Source of the DNA: Neostapfia colusana
Taxonomy: Eukaryota; Streptophyta; Magnoliopsida; Poales; Poaceae
Length of the DNA: 64,000 bases
Direction of reading: 5' to 3'
Assembly (NCBI GenBank): GCA_030760725.1
Contig: JASWHV010000003.1
Span: forward strand, 110,888,153-110,952,152
Under the pieces are notes generated by a model. The model worked only from the letters and a program-made list of their open reading frames with translations, was not told the origin of the DNA and did not search any database. The translations under genes were made by a program, and so were the position numbers. How positions within the stretch are numbered: the first letter of the stretch is position 1; each line of letters begins with the position of its first letter. This document shows, piece by piece, positions 21,020 through 32,213 of this stretch.

Positions 21020-24000
21020 TATAGGGACCATCCCGTGGTTCACCCACTCCAGGATTGCATAGGGTGGTGCCGTGCGATGCGGCACCCAACAGCACACACG
21101 AAAAGAATAAAGAACAACATACAAACCTTTATTTGATATAAAACAGCGGAAGTCTTTTTACAAAACCTATTCATATGGCGGAAGTAATATACATATATGG
21201 CCTCTCATCCTAGCTATGCAAAAGTGTAGCCGTCCAGCCCGGGGACGCTACACGCTAGCAGCAAGGAACCGGAGAATCACGGCGGCGTGCAGGGCTCCAG
21301 CTCGGCTGTCTACCCCGACGGGGGCATCGCCTCATCCTCGGAACCTTCCTCATAACTCTCACCTGCACACAGCTCAGATATTGCAACCGTGAGCACGAAG
21401 GCTCAGCAAGTCTTAACCGTCAACTCTAGGCATGGAACTCTACATGCAAGGATGTGTAAGGTAGGAAAGGACTTTGCGACAAAGACGCGCCTATAAGTTG
21501 ATCCTTACGTTCAGTTTTGTAGCAGCAGATTCATGTGCCTTAGGCAGCCCTCACATCGGAAGTCCACAATCAAATAAGAAACGCTTTCCTCCGATGTGGT
21601 GATGCCCAAAGTGGAATATAAACTTAATTAGCTCTATGACTACAGCATACAAGGTTTCAAGACATTAATAGTTCAATACAGCATTTTTAGTTGGCTTATT
21701 TCACTTCTTACTACGTCACAGCGCAGTGAACAAGCGGGTACTCAAATAACCGCGAGGGACGGTGATTGCAATCAAGACACACCCGGATAACACGTTGCGT
21801 ACACCCACTTTCAGAAGCGTGATTCCACACCCCTTCCTACTCTGTTGTATACAACAACCTTTCAAAGGCAACCCGAATGCCGAACCGATCCATCCGTAAC
21901 GGGTAGGAGGTCCCCGCGTGGAGCGTGACTGTGCCCACCGGCAGATTTACACCTTGCTACCCTCAACCCACTCCTATTTACGGTTGGGTAAGCCTCGACA
22001 CCCAGGTTAACCAATTACATCGGTTTCCTGGTTCCCATATGCCAGTATGCATCCGGTACTGTTCGATACTTGTCCAGCAGGGGCGCACACAGACGTCCTC
22101 AACCGACACCAACAGGGCTACGCACGTGAGACCTCTGCTCACTGCATCCTATCCCCCCTGTTAGGTCTCATTTTCATAACTCAAGCCATTTTCTACCTCT
22201 TCTCATTCCGTGTAATAAATACTATCTCGCGAGTAGCTTCCAACCACTCGACTTCTACCGAGATCCTAAACATTAGCATGGCATTCTCTACTCGTCGAGT
22301 TTGTAAACTACCCAACCCTCCATAGGATTTAAAAAGGGCTATGCAAGTGGGGTTTCAATCACCCTAACTTTAATGCATACAATTCAACCTAGACATAAGT
22401 GATACAAATGAAAAGCTTTATAAAAGGTACTTAAGTGCAAACCGGGGCTTGCCTGGTTGCGAGTTAAAGGGGAAGTCAGATTCTGGTGGGAGGACGTCCA
22501 AGGGCTCCGGTGCGTCCTCAACTTCGGTCACTATTATGAAATGTAACAAAATATATGTGTAAGTATTAAGGATTTATAAGAATTGAACTTCTATTCATAG
22601 CTACTGCTATTTAAGATCCTTAATTGGCTTCGGCATTTTTACAGGGAATACTAGACTCTCTCAGGATGATTTGAGCCAAATTTGGAGACATGTCATTGCA
22701 CAATGTAGTCTTTAAAATTCCTACAAGTACAATGCTTCTCTGAATTTTAAGCCCAATTCAGGAGCTTTGACATAACTAATAGTGGAAGATCTGATTAGGG
22801 TAAGTCTCCATGGTTCTAACAAAATTTGTTTCACCATTTTTGGAGCTACCAACAGAGGGATATGAATTTTTGAAGTTGGACAGGAGTTCTGAAAAGTTTC
22901 TGTTTAAATTAGAATTTTTAAATAAAGGCTGAACTTGGGAAGGCAGTTTAGCCTAGCAAATGAACTCCAATGAAGACCAAATTTTTACTGGAGATCATTA
23001 ACTATGAAAAGGACTAGCGGCCCAAATTTGGGAATATTTCATAAAGAATTGCTCCTGCAATAAATCCCTAACAGATTTATTAAAACAATTCTATAGAAAT
23101 TCCTGGGCATTTTCATAGCAAGCAATTTGTTCCTCTGTGAAGTACTTCTCATGAGGATTCCAACAAAATTGGTCTCACCCTTTTTGGAGTTTTCTACAGA
23201 AAGTTATGAGCCTCCAAAGTTTGAACTGTATTAGGAAATTCTGGAAATGTTTAAATCCCAGCGGTGGGTCCCACCCGTCAGTTCTTGCTTCTCCCTCGCG
23301 CCAACAGAGGAGCCCGCGACATTTACTCCGGCGAGGGTGGCGGGAACGGCTTTCCCGGCCATCTCCCGGGCCCAAACTCGCCGCTCCTCCATTATCGACC
23401 CCGCTAAACATTCTGGTGGTGTCGCCGGCGGCTAAAACCCACCGGAAGATGGCGCACACCGGTGACAGCCAGGTTTCAAACGCCGGCGAGGTCGGGAAAC
23501 CTCCTTCCTCCACCAAACGATCGGTTTTTGGGCTCTAGAGCACCAGTGGAAGATGTAGGAGCTAGAATGGGCTGCCTTGCCCGATGAAACAGCCGGCAAA
23601 CTAGGGTTCAACGGTGAGCCGAAGCGTTTTCCCAATGGCGGCGCGAAAATTCACTAGAACACGGCCAAGACTTGATGATTTTCCTTGCTTCTTTGTCGGG
23701 GACGGGCGCTAGAGAGTGCAGAAGCTATGTGCACGTGAGCTCGAGGCGTGGTTGATCGTGCAACCCGAATTTGGGTATGAACCGAGCCTCGTTCTTCTAC
23801 ACTAGGGTTCGGGAAACAATAAAATTCGAGCTACTCGATGAATCATTTGCCATACGGCTGATGGCTGCACCATCCAGGGATACCCACGCACATTTCTTGT
23901 ATAGGAAGTCAGGGGAGAGGGTGGTGGGATGAGGCTGTCGACAGTGAGCCGAACGGCGAGTTATGGTGCACCTCAGAGCTTTGGGCCAATCCGAGTTTTT

Positions 24001-24945
24001 CGAGCAGTTTTGATCGGTAGACCTCGGAGGAACTTTGGAGACAGCTAGAGCACGTCCAGGCGCTACTCTTTGCTGTGGAGGGCTCGAGCAGCCGAGCTCA
24101 GAAGGCTGTGATCGATCGGGAGAGAGAGCTATCGGTGGTGTTCGGTGTGAACGAAGCAGCCGCGGCAACCGAGCTGAGGAGGAGAAATAGAGCTGGGGCA
24201 CTCGGGCGGTCGCTCTTATCGCCCACACGCGCGCCGACGTCGGGCAGTGAGAACCAGCTCGGTGGAAGCGTCGGGCGAAGGGTCGGCCGGGAGCTGGCGC
24301 GCGGTGATCAACTCGGAAAACAGAGAGAGAGAGGGAAATTGGTTCTGTGAGGCTGACTGCTGGGTCCCACCTCCCTCTCTTTTAATCTATTTTTTCTCTG
24401 ATATTTTACCCCAGCAACTCAACATTTAAGGCTAGACTTTCACACCAAGTTAAGGTTTGAACTTGCTGAATTCAAATGGTTTGAATTCTGATGTAAAATT
24501 TGAATTGTGTTTGACCCCTTTGAATTTGAAATGGAGTTTGAATTCTCCACTTTGGTTTGTCCCAAACACATAGCAAACCAGCCCCAAAATTTCCAATTTT
24601 TGGCATGGCTGCTCATTCAAAGGTGGAGAACACATTTGTGAAAACAAATTTTCAAATTGGGGAAATTGGAATTTAAACTGAATTTAAAATTCAGATTAAA
24701 GGGCTCCTCCTTTTAATCCCAAACAAATATTAAAACTCCTTCAAATGAGCTGAAATTTGGAAGGTTGAATATTTGGACTATGAAGATCCAAGTTATGAAT
24801 TTAGATCTCCATGTGTGGAAGTTTTTGGGAAGTCTAAACCCTCACTTTGAACTTACACCATTATAATTCAAAGTTTTAATTCCCCTCATTTTTCCTAAGT
24901 GTACATGAGCTGAATTTTCTTGCTATCACTTTTGGGGATTTTACA
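21020..24945 (-). repeat. Solo LTR of a chromodomain Gypsy element, with target repeats
   Basis: The minus strand begins TGTAAAATCCCC at 24945 and ends ...CCCTATA at 21020. AGCGG is present on both sides (21015-21019 and 24946-24950), the 5-bp target duplication expected of LTR elements. No primer site, polypurine tract or coding region follows on either side, so recombination between two LTRs has left one. The interior matches the LTR at 2543-6917 in several blocks, such as CAAACCGGGGCTTGCCTGG at 22438-22456. GC-rich parts (23260-23640 and 23990-24330) give chance ORFs only. Confidence 0.75.
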
Positions 24946-24950
24946 AGCGG

Positions 24951-25052
24951 CGGCTGGGAGCACAGCTGGGGCAGCTGAGCCGGCGGCGGCAGCCCAAGGC
25001 TGTGGCTTCTATGCAGCCATTAGGATTAGGGTTAGCTAATCCTAATTACCTA
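24951..25052 (-). other. Leader and start of the Copia-Y gag, right part
   Basis: After the primer site the minus strand reads TAGCTAGGTAATTAGGATTA and then TAATGGCTGC, followed by GC-rich sequence interrupted by the solo LTR at 24945. The related + strand leader at 25691-25729 shares the order CTAGGT, GGATTAGGGTTA, CCCTAATGG. Confidence 0.45.
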
Positions 25053-25065
25053 GCTAATGATACCA
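25053..25065 (-). other. tRNA primer-binding site of Copia-Y (copy 1)
   Basis: The minus strand reads TGGTATCATTAGC directly after the LTR end. The first eight bases match the initiator-Met tRNA primer site TGGTATCAGAGC, and the rest has diverged. Confidence 0.55.
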
Positions 25066-25235
25066 TAATAGAGGGATAATTGTGGGCTGTGTTGGATGAT
25101 TATAATCAACATGGTACATGGTCTATTATATAGAGGGATTAGGTGAGAGGAAAAGATTAAACTACCCCTAACCCTAATCCCTCACTAATGACTAAACTAC
25201 CCCTGTGTCTCCCACACAATTACAGAGTCTAACAG
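25066..25235 (-). repeat. 5' LTR of Copia-Y (copy 1)
   Basis: 170 bp. The minus strand starts TGTTAGACTCTG and ends TCTATTA next to the primer site. It contains the CCCTAACCCTAATCCCTC block (plus-strand reading, near 25165) and TATATAGAGGGATTAGG, shared with the LTRs at 28395, 32047, 42470 and 55239. These five LTRs are one family of about 166-170 bp. Confidence 0.7.
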
Positions 25236-25651
25236 TGACATCCAGTGCCATGTGGGCAAAACGCCACCAATGGCAGATTTGGTTGTCCACAACAGTGCCT
25301 GACGGAGGAAGGCTTGACCACTCTGGACTTAACCTTCTTCCGGCGCCAGCAGGTCGCCCTTCTTTGGCAAGGCACCTATAGGACATGCCCCACAGAACAC
25401 CGGCACAGAGGCATCCTGCGTGTCGGGGAACCTGTCCCCGACGGCTCCCCTCACCGTCGGCGTGCTGTTCGGATGGCTTGTGCTTCTATCCGGGACCGTC
25501 AAGGAGAAGGACACCTCAGGAAGCCGCGTCGAAGGCCGCACACACACGAATATCTCACAAAAGTGGACGAAGACGGCTACCGGTGTGAGAGCATCCGGTG
25601 GGCGAGAGTGCTGGGAAGGTGAGGCTTCCAGCGCGCAAGAGGAGAACAAAG
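25236..25651. other. Unassigned 416-bp block between two opposed LTR starts (copy 1)
   Basis: Flanked by LTR starts facing each other (TGTTAGACTCTG on the minus strand at 25235 and on the plus strand at 25652). Open frames exist on both strands (25245-25622 plus, 25329-25649 minus), but neither resembles a protein I know. Nearly identical to 42639-43055. Confidence 0.35.
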
Positions 25652-25729
25652 TGTTAGACTCTGTAATTGTGTGGACAACACAGGGGCAGTTTAGCTAGGT
25701 TAAACAAGGATTAGGGTTAACCCTAATGG
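25652..25729 (+). repeat. Internally deleted Copia LTR start and leader, + strand (copy 1)
   Basis: TGTTAGACTCTGTAATTGTG is the first part of the same LTR family. After CAGTTTAG it jumps to the post-primer leader (CTAGGT, GGATTAGGGTTA, CCCTAATGG). About 130 bp with the rest of the LTR and the primer site are missing. Confidence 0.5.
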
Positions 25730-27633
25730 TGCCGCCGCCTCTGCCAGATGCGCTGCCGCCCCACACCTGCACGCCGCCGCCGTGGCACCTTCCCTGCGCA
25801 CAGCCGCCGCTGTCGCACCCTTGCGCGCCGCACTCCTACACACTGCCGTCGCCGCAGCATCCCTACGTGCCGCTGCCGCTGCATCTCCATGCGCCGCCGC
25901 CACCGCAGCACACCTGCGCGCCTCCGCCGCCGCATCTAAACATCACCACCACCACGGGACAGCAGCGGCCGCTGGGCGCCGCACCGCTAGGGTTCAGGGC
26001 GCCCCCGTCCCCAGGCCATGGCCGGCCATTACCGCGACCAGTCGGCGTGCCGTGCCTGCCCGCCGCCGGAGGTCCAGCTGGCGCTGTTTTCGGCCATGGC
26101 GCCGCTGGATCGGCAGCTGTCGTCCAGGGGCTGGCTCCGGCTCTTCTCTTGGGAGTGGCTGCCGCCGGATGGTCGGCCGCCGCCACTAGTACTGGTCCGG
26201 GGGGAGGGGTGGTGCGCCCTCCTCCTGGACGACTGATCCCACCCCTTGGGCGGCCACCACCACCCCTTGGGGGGTTGGCAGCATCCCTGGCCAAGGTACT
26301 GCCATCGCCGTCAAGCCTCTGAGGACCGGACCAGCTGCCGGTGGACCTCTTGTAGGTACCACCGGAAAATCAGCCACCGCTGTTGCTTTCATGGCAGGTA
26401 CTACCTCCGAGCCCCACGACTCCGCCGCCACGTCTACCGACTCTGCCATCGACGGGAGCACCACGACCACCGTCCAGCCAGTGATCCCGTTCCCAGTAGT
26501 TGATGCCTCCATATACGGCACCGACACGATGGGCACCTCAGAGATGGCCGCAGCTCTAGCTGCCTCTCGCGAGCGCGAGCGGGCACTCGATCTCGCCCTG
26601 GAGCAGAAGCATGCCTCCGTGGCCGCTCTATCTCACCAGCTCGAGGAGAGTGCTCACCGACCAATGAGTGCTGCCCATGAGCCTCCCTCGGACGCTGGTA
26701 CGTACTCGGCTTCACTTGTGGCTGGTCTTCATGCGCAGGCCGCCGGGATTCAGAACATCCGAACGCTCGTGCCGGTTGTTCTCAGCTCCGAGTCCACTTC
26801 ATATGCCCGGTGGCGTGACCTGGTGCTCATCACGCTGAGGCGTTACTGCCTCGACGACCACGTCCTCAAGGACGATTCTTCAGTGGAGGTCTCCTGGATC
26901 AGCATGGATAGCCTGGTCCTATCCTGGATCCTTGGCTCCCTGTCAGAGGAGCTACAGGACATTGTCAGGCAGCGTGGTGGCGACACTGCTCGACGGGCTT
27001 GGTTGGTCCTTGAGCTGTGGTTTCTAGGGAACCGCGCGACTCAAGCCCTCCACATCAGCTCTCTGTTCGAGAACACCGTCCAGGGTGACCGCTCTGTCTC
27101 CACCTACTGTCGGGAGATGAAGGGCATGGCAGATGCTCTACGTGACCTTGGCGAGCCGGTCACTGATAGCGCTCTTGTTCTTCGGGTCCTTAGGGCCTGA
27201 ATGAGCGCTACTAACCTACGAACATGGCTACTTCGTCTGGAGCCACTCCCTACCTTCGAGAAGGTATGGTCTGACCTTGAGCTTGAGGAGATCACCGCAG
27301 GAGGCTCTACTGGCTCTGGGTCTGCCACAACCTTTTATAGCTCTGGGCAATCCCCTCGTCCACACTCACCAGCTGCTGGTGGACCACCGTCACGACCACC
27401 TTCCACCCCAGGCACTCTTGCCAGTACTGGAGGTGGAAATCGTCACTACCGAGGAAAACACAGCGGCCGTGGTGGAGGTAGCAGTGCAGGCGGCACTCCT
27501 TCACCCACTACTCCGGCTACTGGTGGTAGTGGTGGTACCGGCCGGGGAGGTGCACCCTGGCCCACACCCTACAACCCGTGTACTGGCCAGATTTACATGT
27601 GGCCTGGGCCGTCTCCAGGTTCTCAGCCTCCAT
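25726..27633 (+). pseudogene. + strand Copia gag of the Copia-Y family (copy 1)
   Basis: The first 600 bp are GC-rich and read as Pro/Ala/His-rich frames. From 26391 a clear gag follows: coiled-coil-like ERERALDLALEQKHASVAAL, then the capsid motif STSYARWRDLVLITLRRYCL, then LEELQDIV-like SEELQDIVRQRGGDTARRAW and VSTYCREMKGMADALRDLG. A TGA at 27198 interrupts it. Coding resumes with LEPLPTFEKVWSDLELEE, then a Gly/Ser-rich tail up to a stop at 27633. No zinc knuckle is seen. Its first 1.2 kb recurs at 43130-43976. Confidence 0.7.
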
Positions 27634-28390
27634 GACCACCACGCCCCCAGCCGGCGTTCGTAGCCACCCCAGGCTATAGTGGACCAGCCTACAATGCTGG
27701 TGGGCATCCGACTCAGGCATACGGTGGGCCTAGCTACCCTTCTGGCGGACAGTCAACCTCGACCTATAGAGGCACCGACTATCCTGTCGGGCACTCGGAG
27801 CCGTCGGCACCTCTCCAGAAGCCACCCTCAATGTGGGATCGACGGTCACTGGCCTCTTCCTTCAGCACCATGCACCTTACTCCACCAGGTGCCGACTGGG
27901 TAGTTGACTCCGGAGTGTCATACCATACCACTCCAAATGCTGGTACACTCTCTTCCACCCATCCTCCCAATCCCAATTTTCCTTCATCTATCGTTGTTGG
28001 GAATGGGTCTGTTCTTCCGGTCACCTCAGTAGGTGATTCCGGTCTTCCGGGTTCTTTCCAGATTAAAAACATTCTTGTCGCTCCGGATATCATTCAAAAC
28101 TTGCTTTCCGTCCATCGTTTTACCACTGACAACAATGTTTCTATTGAGTTTGATCCTTTTGGTTTTTCTGTGAAGGATCTTTCTACCCGGCGACCTCTTT
28201 TTTGATGTGATAGCTCGGGCCCCTATACACACTTCGACTTCCTGCTTCCGCTGCATCACCGCCTTTTGCTTTGACTATGACAGTTTCATCCACCATTTGG
28301 CATCGCTGGCTTGGCCACCCCGGTGCAGATGCTATGTCGAAGTTGTTCAGTAGTTCTGTTATCTCGTGTTCTAGGGGCACACATGACTCC
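27634..28390 (+). pseudogene. + strand Copia protease and start of integrase, truncated
   Basis: The frame at 27831-28205 holds ADWVVDSGVSYHTTPN (protease; the usual alanine after DSG is valine) and the conserved LLSVHRFTTDNNVSIEFDPF. After a stop at 28203, the integrase zinc domain start is readable (SSTIWHRWLGHPGADAM-like, near 28290-28335), with Leu-Gly-His retained. The element ends abruptly at about 28390 against the LTR of Copia-2. The minus-strand segment 31490-32030 is an inverted copy of the same protease and integrase region. Confidence 0.75.
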
Positions 28391-28394
28391 CTAT

Positions 28395-28562
28395 TATTAG
28401 AGGGCTAATTGTGGCTGTATTAGATGATCAAAATAATGAGGGTACACTGATGATTATATAGAGGGATTAGGTGAGGGGAAAAGACTAAACTATCCCTAAC
28501 CCTAATCCCTCACTAAAGACTAATATACCCCTGTGTCTCTCACACATTTACAGTGTCTAACA
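28395..28562 (-). repeat. 3' LTR of minus-strand Copia-2
   Basis: 168 bp, TATTAGAGGG at the left and GTCTAACA at the right. A run of C's (28563-28580, poly-G on the minus strand) lies directly outside it as the polypurine tract. Same LTR family as 32047-32213 and 55239-55404. Confidence 0.75.
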
Positions 28563-28580
28563 CCCCCCCCCCCCCCCCGC
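28563..28580 (-). other. Poly-G polypurine tract of Copia-2
   Basis: On the minus strand an uninterrupted G run of about 18 bases abuts TGTTAGACACTG. The same arrangement is at 32214-32224 and 55405-55422. Confidence 0.7.
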
Positions 28581-28584
28581 AGTC

Positions 28585-30000
28585 ACAACATCTAGCCACT
28601 GCAGATGTTGAGACTGGACTGAAACTCGGAGAACAGCGACGACGGGAGGCGCTTCGTGAAGATGTCGGCGAACTGCGTCGTCGTCTGGACATGGTGTACT
28701 GGAACCTCGCCACGTGCAACCCGCTCACGAAAAGTGGAGGTCGATCTCCACATGCTTTGTGCGCTGATGCTGGACCAAGTTGGTGGAGAGGTACACGGCG
28801 CTGACGTTGTCGTAGTAGATCAGGGTGCTCCTGGCGACGGGAGTGTGGAGCTCCTGAAGCAGCTGCTGAAGCCAGGATGCCTCAGCCACGACGTTAGCCA
28901 CGGCGCGATACTCCGCCTCAGCACTCGATCATGACACCACGGGCTGTCGCTTCGAGGACCAAGAGGCGAGGTTACCGCCTAGGAAGACGGCGTACCCAAA
29001 AGTAGAGCGTTGTGTGTTCGGGCAGCCTGTCCAGTCACCGTCGGTGTACACGACCAGCTCGGAGGTCATGTCACATCGAAGGAGGAGGCCGTAGTCGAGG
29101 GTACCTCGTAGGTACCGAAGAATCCGCTTCACAGCGGTGAGGTGCGGCTCCCTCGGGTCATGCATGTGGAGGCACACCTGCTGAACCGCATACGAGATAT
29201 CCAGCCTGGTGAAGGTGAGGTACTGAAGAGCACCTGCAAGACTCCTGCAAGCAGTGGGGTCAGAGACGGGTTTCCCGTTGGTAGCGGAGAGCTTCGCCTA
29301 AGTATCCACTGGAGTGGAGCATGGCTTGCACTCAGCCATGCCCGCTCGCTGGAGGATAACCAGGTAGTACTGTCGCTGGTGAAGGAACAAGCCACCTGGT
29401 CGGTCTTCGACCGCAATACCCAGGAAGTGGTGGAGGCGGCCCAGGTCCTTCATAGCCAACTCCTGTTGTAGAGCAGAAATTGTGCGCCGAACCAGAGCCG
29501 GACTAGATGCTGTCAGTACAATGTCATCGACGTACAGTAGAAGGTAAGCAGTGTCACTGCCACGTCGATAGACAAATAGCGAAGTGTCCGACTTATCTTC
29601 AACGAATCCCTGTTAGACCAAGAAGGAGGCGAACCAGCTATACAAGGCTTCGCGGTGCCTGCTTCAGTCCATACAAGGATTTGTTCAGCTTACGGACCAT
29701 GTCTGGGTGAGATGAATCAACAAACCCTGCCGGCTGACTGCAGTACACCGTCTCGATCAGTGTACCGTGGAGGAAGGCATTCTTGACGTCCAACTGGTGG
29801 ACAAGCCAAGAACGCGAGAGCCAGCGACAGAACGGTACGAACCGTCGCCGGCTTCACCACCGGGCTGAAGGTCTCGTCGTAGTCGACTCCAGGGCGCTGA
29901 GTGAAACCCCAAAGTACCCATCGATCCTTGTACCTCTCCAAGGTACCGTTCGCCTTCTTCTTATGTGTGAACACCCACTTGCCCATAACAATATTGCCAC
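28585..30000 (-). pseudogene. Copia-2 reverse transcriptase and RNase H
   Basis: The minus strand encodes VFTHKKKANGTLERYKDRWV and VDYDETFSPVVKPATVRTVL (29717-29986), a catalytic LLYVDD (29523-29534), and the LQYLTFTR and VCLHMHDPREPHLTAVKRI blocks with VVYTDGDWTGCPNTQRST (28929-29177). The RNase H end (AVYLSTN, KHVEIDLHF, FADIFTK) lies at 28590-28800. Shifts at about 29130, 29480 and 29700 and an apparent stop near 28930 break the frame. Confidence 0.8.
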
Positions 30001-30379
30001 GACCGGGGCAAGGAAATAGGTCCCAGGTTCAGTTGGCAAGTAGGGTCTCATACTCTTCCTCCATAGCGCGACACCAGTGAGGGTCAGAGAGGGCGCTATG
30101 CACGGAAGTAGGTATGGGTTAGACCGAAGAAGAGTCAGTCGGTGGAGATGTCGTCGACGAGAAAGCAACCCCGGCGAATCGCTCAACTGGACGGAGACTC
30201 TCGGACGCACGTCGAATCACCATCGGATGGACGTGACCAGGATCCCTGTAGAGAAGAGGAGGGTTGTACACCGGTCACTCGGGTACAACAACCTTCTCTC
30301 GTCGTGGGTAGACGAGAGTGGGTCTCGAGGCCGCACGTGGTGCAGCTGGAGCCCCCCCTCTTGTCGCTGGTAAACAAGT

Positions 30380-30620
30380 GCGTGTCAGCGAAGCGAGAAT
30401 TCGTCGTCGGTGCCGCACGTGGCGCAGCTGGTGGCGTCGTGCTCGCTGCAGGTGACGTCGGGGAAGCTGAGGCAGCACGTGGCGCAGCTGGTGACATAGA
30501 GGTCACCCAAGGCATAGCAGGTGACGCCGGGTGCACCTGAGGTACAGCAGGTGACGTCAGGGAAGCCGAGGCCTCGCGTGGTGCAGCATGTGACGCCGGG
30601 GGCACCTAAGGCGTAGCATG
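30380..30620 (-). repeat. Minisatellite in the integrase-RT linker of Copia-2
   Basis: A degenerate repeat of roughly 39 bp built around GGCGCAGCTGGTGACGTCGG (plus-strand reading). It encodes an Ala/Pro/Ser-rich repeat of about 13 residues on the minus strand (APRAASASPTSPA). The homologous linker of Copia-4 (62960-63250) has the same repeat with a different unit composition. Confidence 0.65.
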
Positions 30621-31610
30621 TGTCGAACCTGCAGAAGAAAGAGGCCAAAGCAGCTGGGAAGCAGCCTCGGGGTCAATGGGAAAAAGAGAATCCAGCTCTG
30701 TGGTGGAACCGGAAGAGGTGGTGGAGAAAGGAAAGGAGGACTCGTCGAAGACGACGTGTCGAGAGATCAAAAGACGGTGAGTAGTGAGATCTAAGCACCG
30801 GTAGCCCTTATGATCAAGGGAATACCCGAGAAAAACACACCGTGTCGAGCGGGGCGCACACTTATGCGGGGCAGTGGCGGAAATGTTAGGGTAGCAAGCG
30901 CACCAGAAAACTCGAAGGTGATCGTAAAGAGGATCGGTGCCATATAGAGGAAAGTAGGGGGTGGAGGTACTAGTCGACTTGGTGGGAAGACGATTAATCA
31001 GAAGTGTAGCAGTATGGAGAGCCTCCACCCAGTATCAGGCTGGAACAGATGCCTGGAACATCAGGGAGCGCATGACATCATTGGTCGTGCGAATCATGCG
31101 CTCTGCCTTGCCGTATTGACGAGAGGTATACAGGCAAGACATACGTAGCTGTACCCCATGTGCGGAGAGAAAGTTACGAAACACGGAGTTATCAAACTCG
31201 CGTTCGTTATCGCACTGGACAACTCGGATGGTGCGCCCAAACTGAGTAAAAATTCAAACGAAGAAGTGAGAAAGGGTAACGAAAGTCTCAGATTTCAATC
31301 GTAATGGAAAAGTCTAGGAAAAATGAGAAAAATCATCAATGATCACCAAGTAATAATTAAAGCCCGATACACTGGTAATGGGAGATGTCAACAAATCACA
31401 ATGTATAAGGTCAAACGCGTGCTCAACATGAGTCATAGAAGTGGGAAAAGGAAGCCAAACATGACGACCAAGCTGACAAGCATGACATAGGGAGTCATGT
31501 GTGCTCCTAGAACACGAGATAACAGAACTACTGGACAACTTCGACATAGCATTTGCACCAGGGTGGCCAAGCCGGCGATGCCAAATGGTGGATGAAGTTG
31601 TCGTAGTCAA
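30606..31610 (-). pseudogene. Copia-2 integrase
   Basis: The minus strand has SSTIWHRRLGHPGANAM and CHACQLGRH (zinc domain, 31500-31610), FDLIHCDLLTSPITSVSGFNYYLVIID (first catalytic Asp), then FGRTIRVVQCDNEREF (second Asp region, about 31190-31240) in another frame. At 30606-31028 come INRLPTKS, DHLRVFWCACYPNISA and CVFLGYSLDHKGYRC. Stops lie near 31310 and 31030, so it is not functional. Confidence 0.8.
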
Positions 31611-32046
31611 AGCGAAAGGCAGTGATGCAGCGGAAGTAGGAAGCCAAAATATGTATAGGGGCCCCGAGCTATCACATCAAAAAAGAGGTCGCCAGGTAGA
31701 AAGATCCTTCACGGACAAACCAAAAGGATCAAACTCAATGGAAACATTGTTGTCAGTGGTAAAACGACGGACAAAAAGCAAGTTTTGAATGATATCCGGA
31801 ACGACAAGAATGTTTTTAAGCTAGAAAGACCCCGGGAGACCGGAATCACCTACTGAGGTGACCGGAAGAACATAACCATTCCCAACAACGATACATGAAG
31901 GAAAATAGGGATTAGGAGGGTGGTTGGAAGATAGTATACTAGTATTAGGAGTGGTATGGTATGATGCTCCGGAGCCAACTACCCAGTCGGCACCTGGTGG
32001 AGTAAGGTGCATGGTGCTGAAGGAAGACGCCAGCGATTGTCGATCC
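31611..32046 (-). pseudogene. Copia-2 protease, 5'-truncated element end
   Basis: The frame at 31821-32012 contains PPGADWVVGSGASYHTTPN, where the usual catalytic Asp of DSG is replaced by Gly. The frame then degenerates. The element stops at 32046 against the LTR of Copia-5, so gag and the 5' LTR are absent. The last 150 bp are an inverted copy of 27831-27990. Confidence 0.7.
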
Positions 32047-32213
32047 TATTAGAGGGCTAATGGTGGTTGTATTAGATGAATAATAATGCTGGGGTACAGG
32101 TCTGATTATATAGAGGGATTAGGAGGGAGAAAGGACTAAACTACCCCTAACCCTAATCCCTCTCTAATGACTAATATGCCCCTGTGACACACACTTAATT
32201 ACAGTGTCTAACA
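32047..32213 (-). repeat. 3' LTR of minus-strand Copia-5
   Basis: 167 bp, TATTAGAGGG to GTCTAACA, followed by an 11-base C run (32214-32224) as polypurine tract. It adjoins the broken 5' side of Copia-2 without spacer. Confidence 0.75.

Noticed and set aside
20515..21095. Genes in overlapping GC-rich frames on both strands (also 25726-26320 and 43130-43770)
   Set aside because: GGC/GCC-repeat DNA gives open Ala, Pro, Gly or Arg frames in all registers. Only the gag interpretation is supported, by position.
25160..25190. Interstitial telomere repeats (CCCTAACCCTAA) here and near 28495, 32150, 42575 and 55340
   Set aside because: They are a conserved two-unit motif at the same position of one LTR family, not telomeric arrays.
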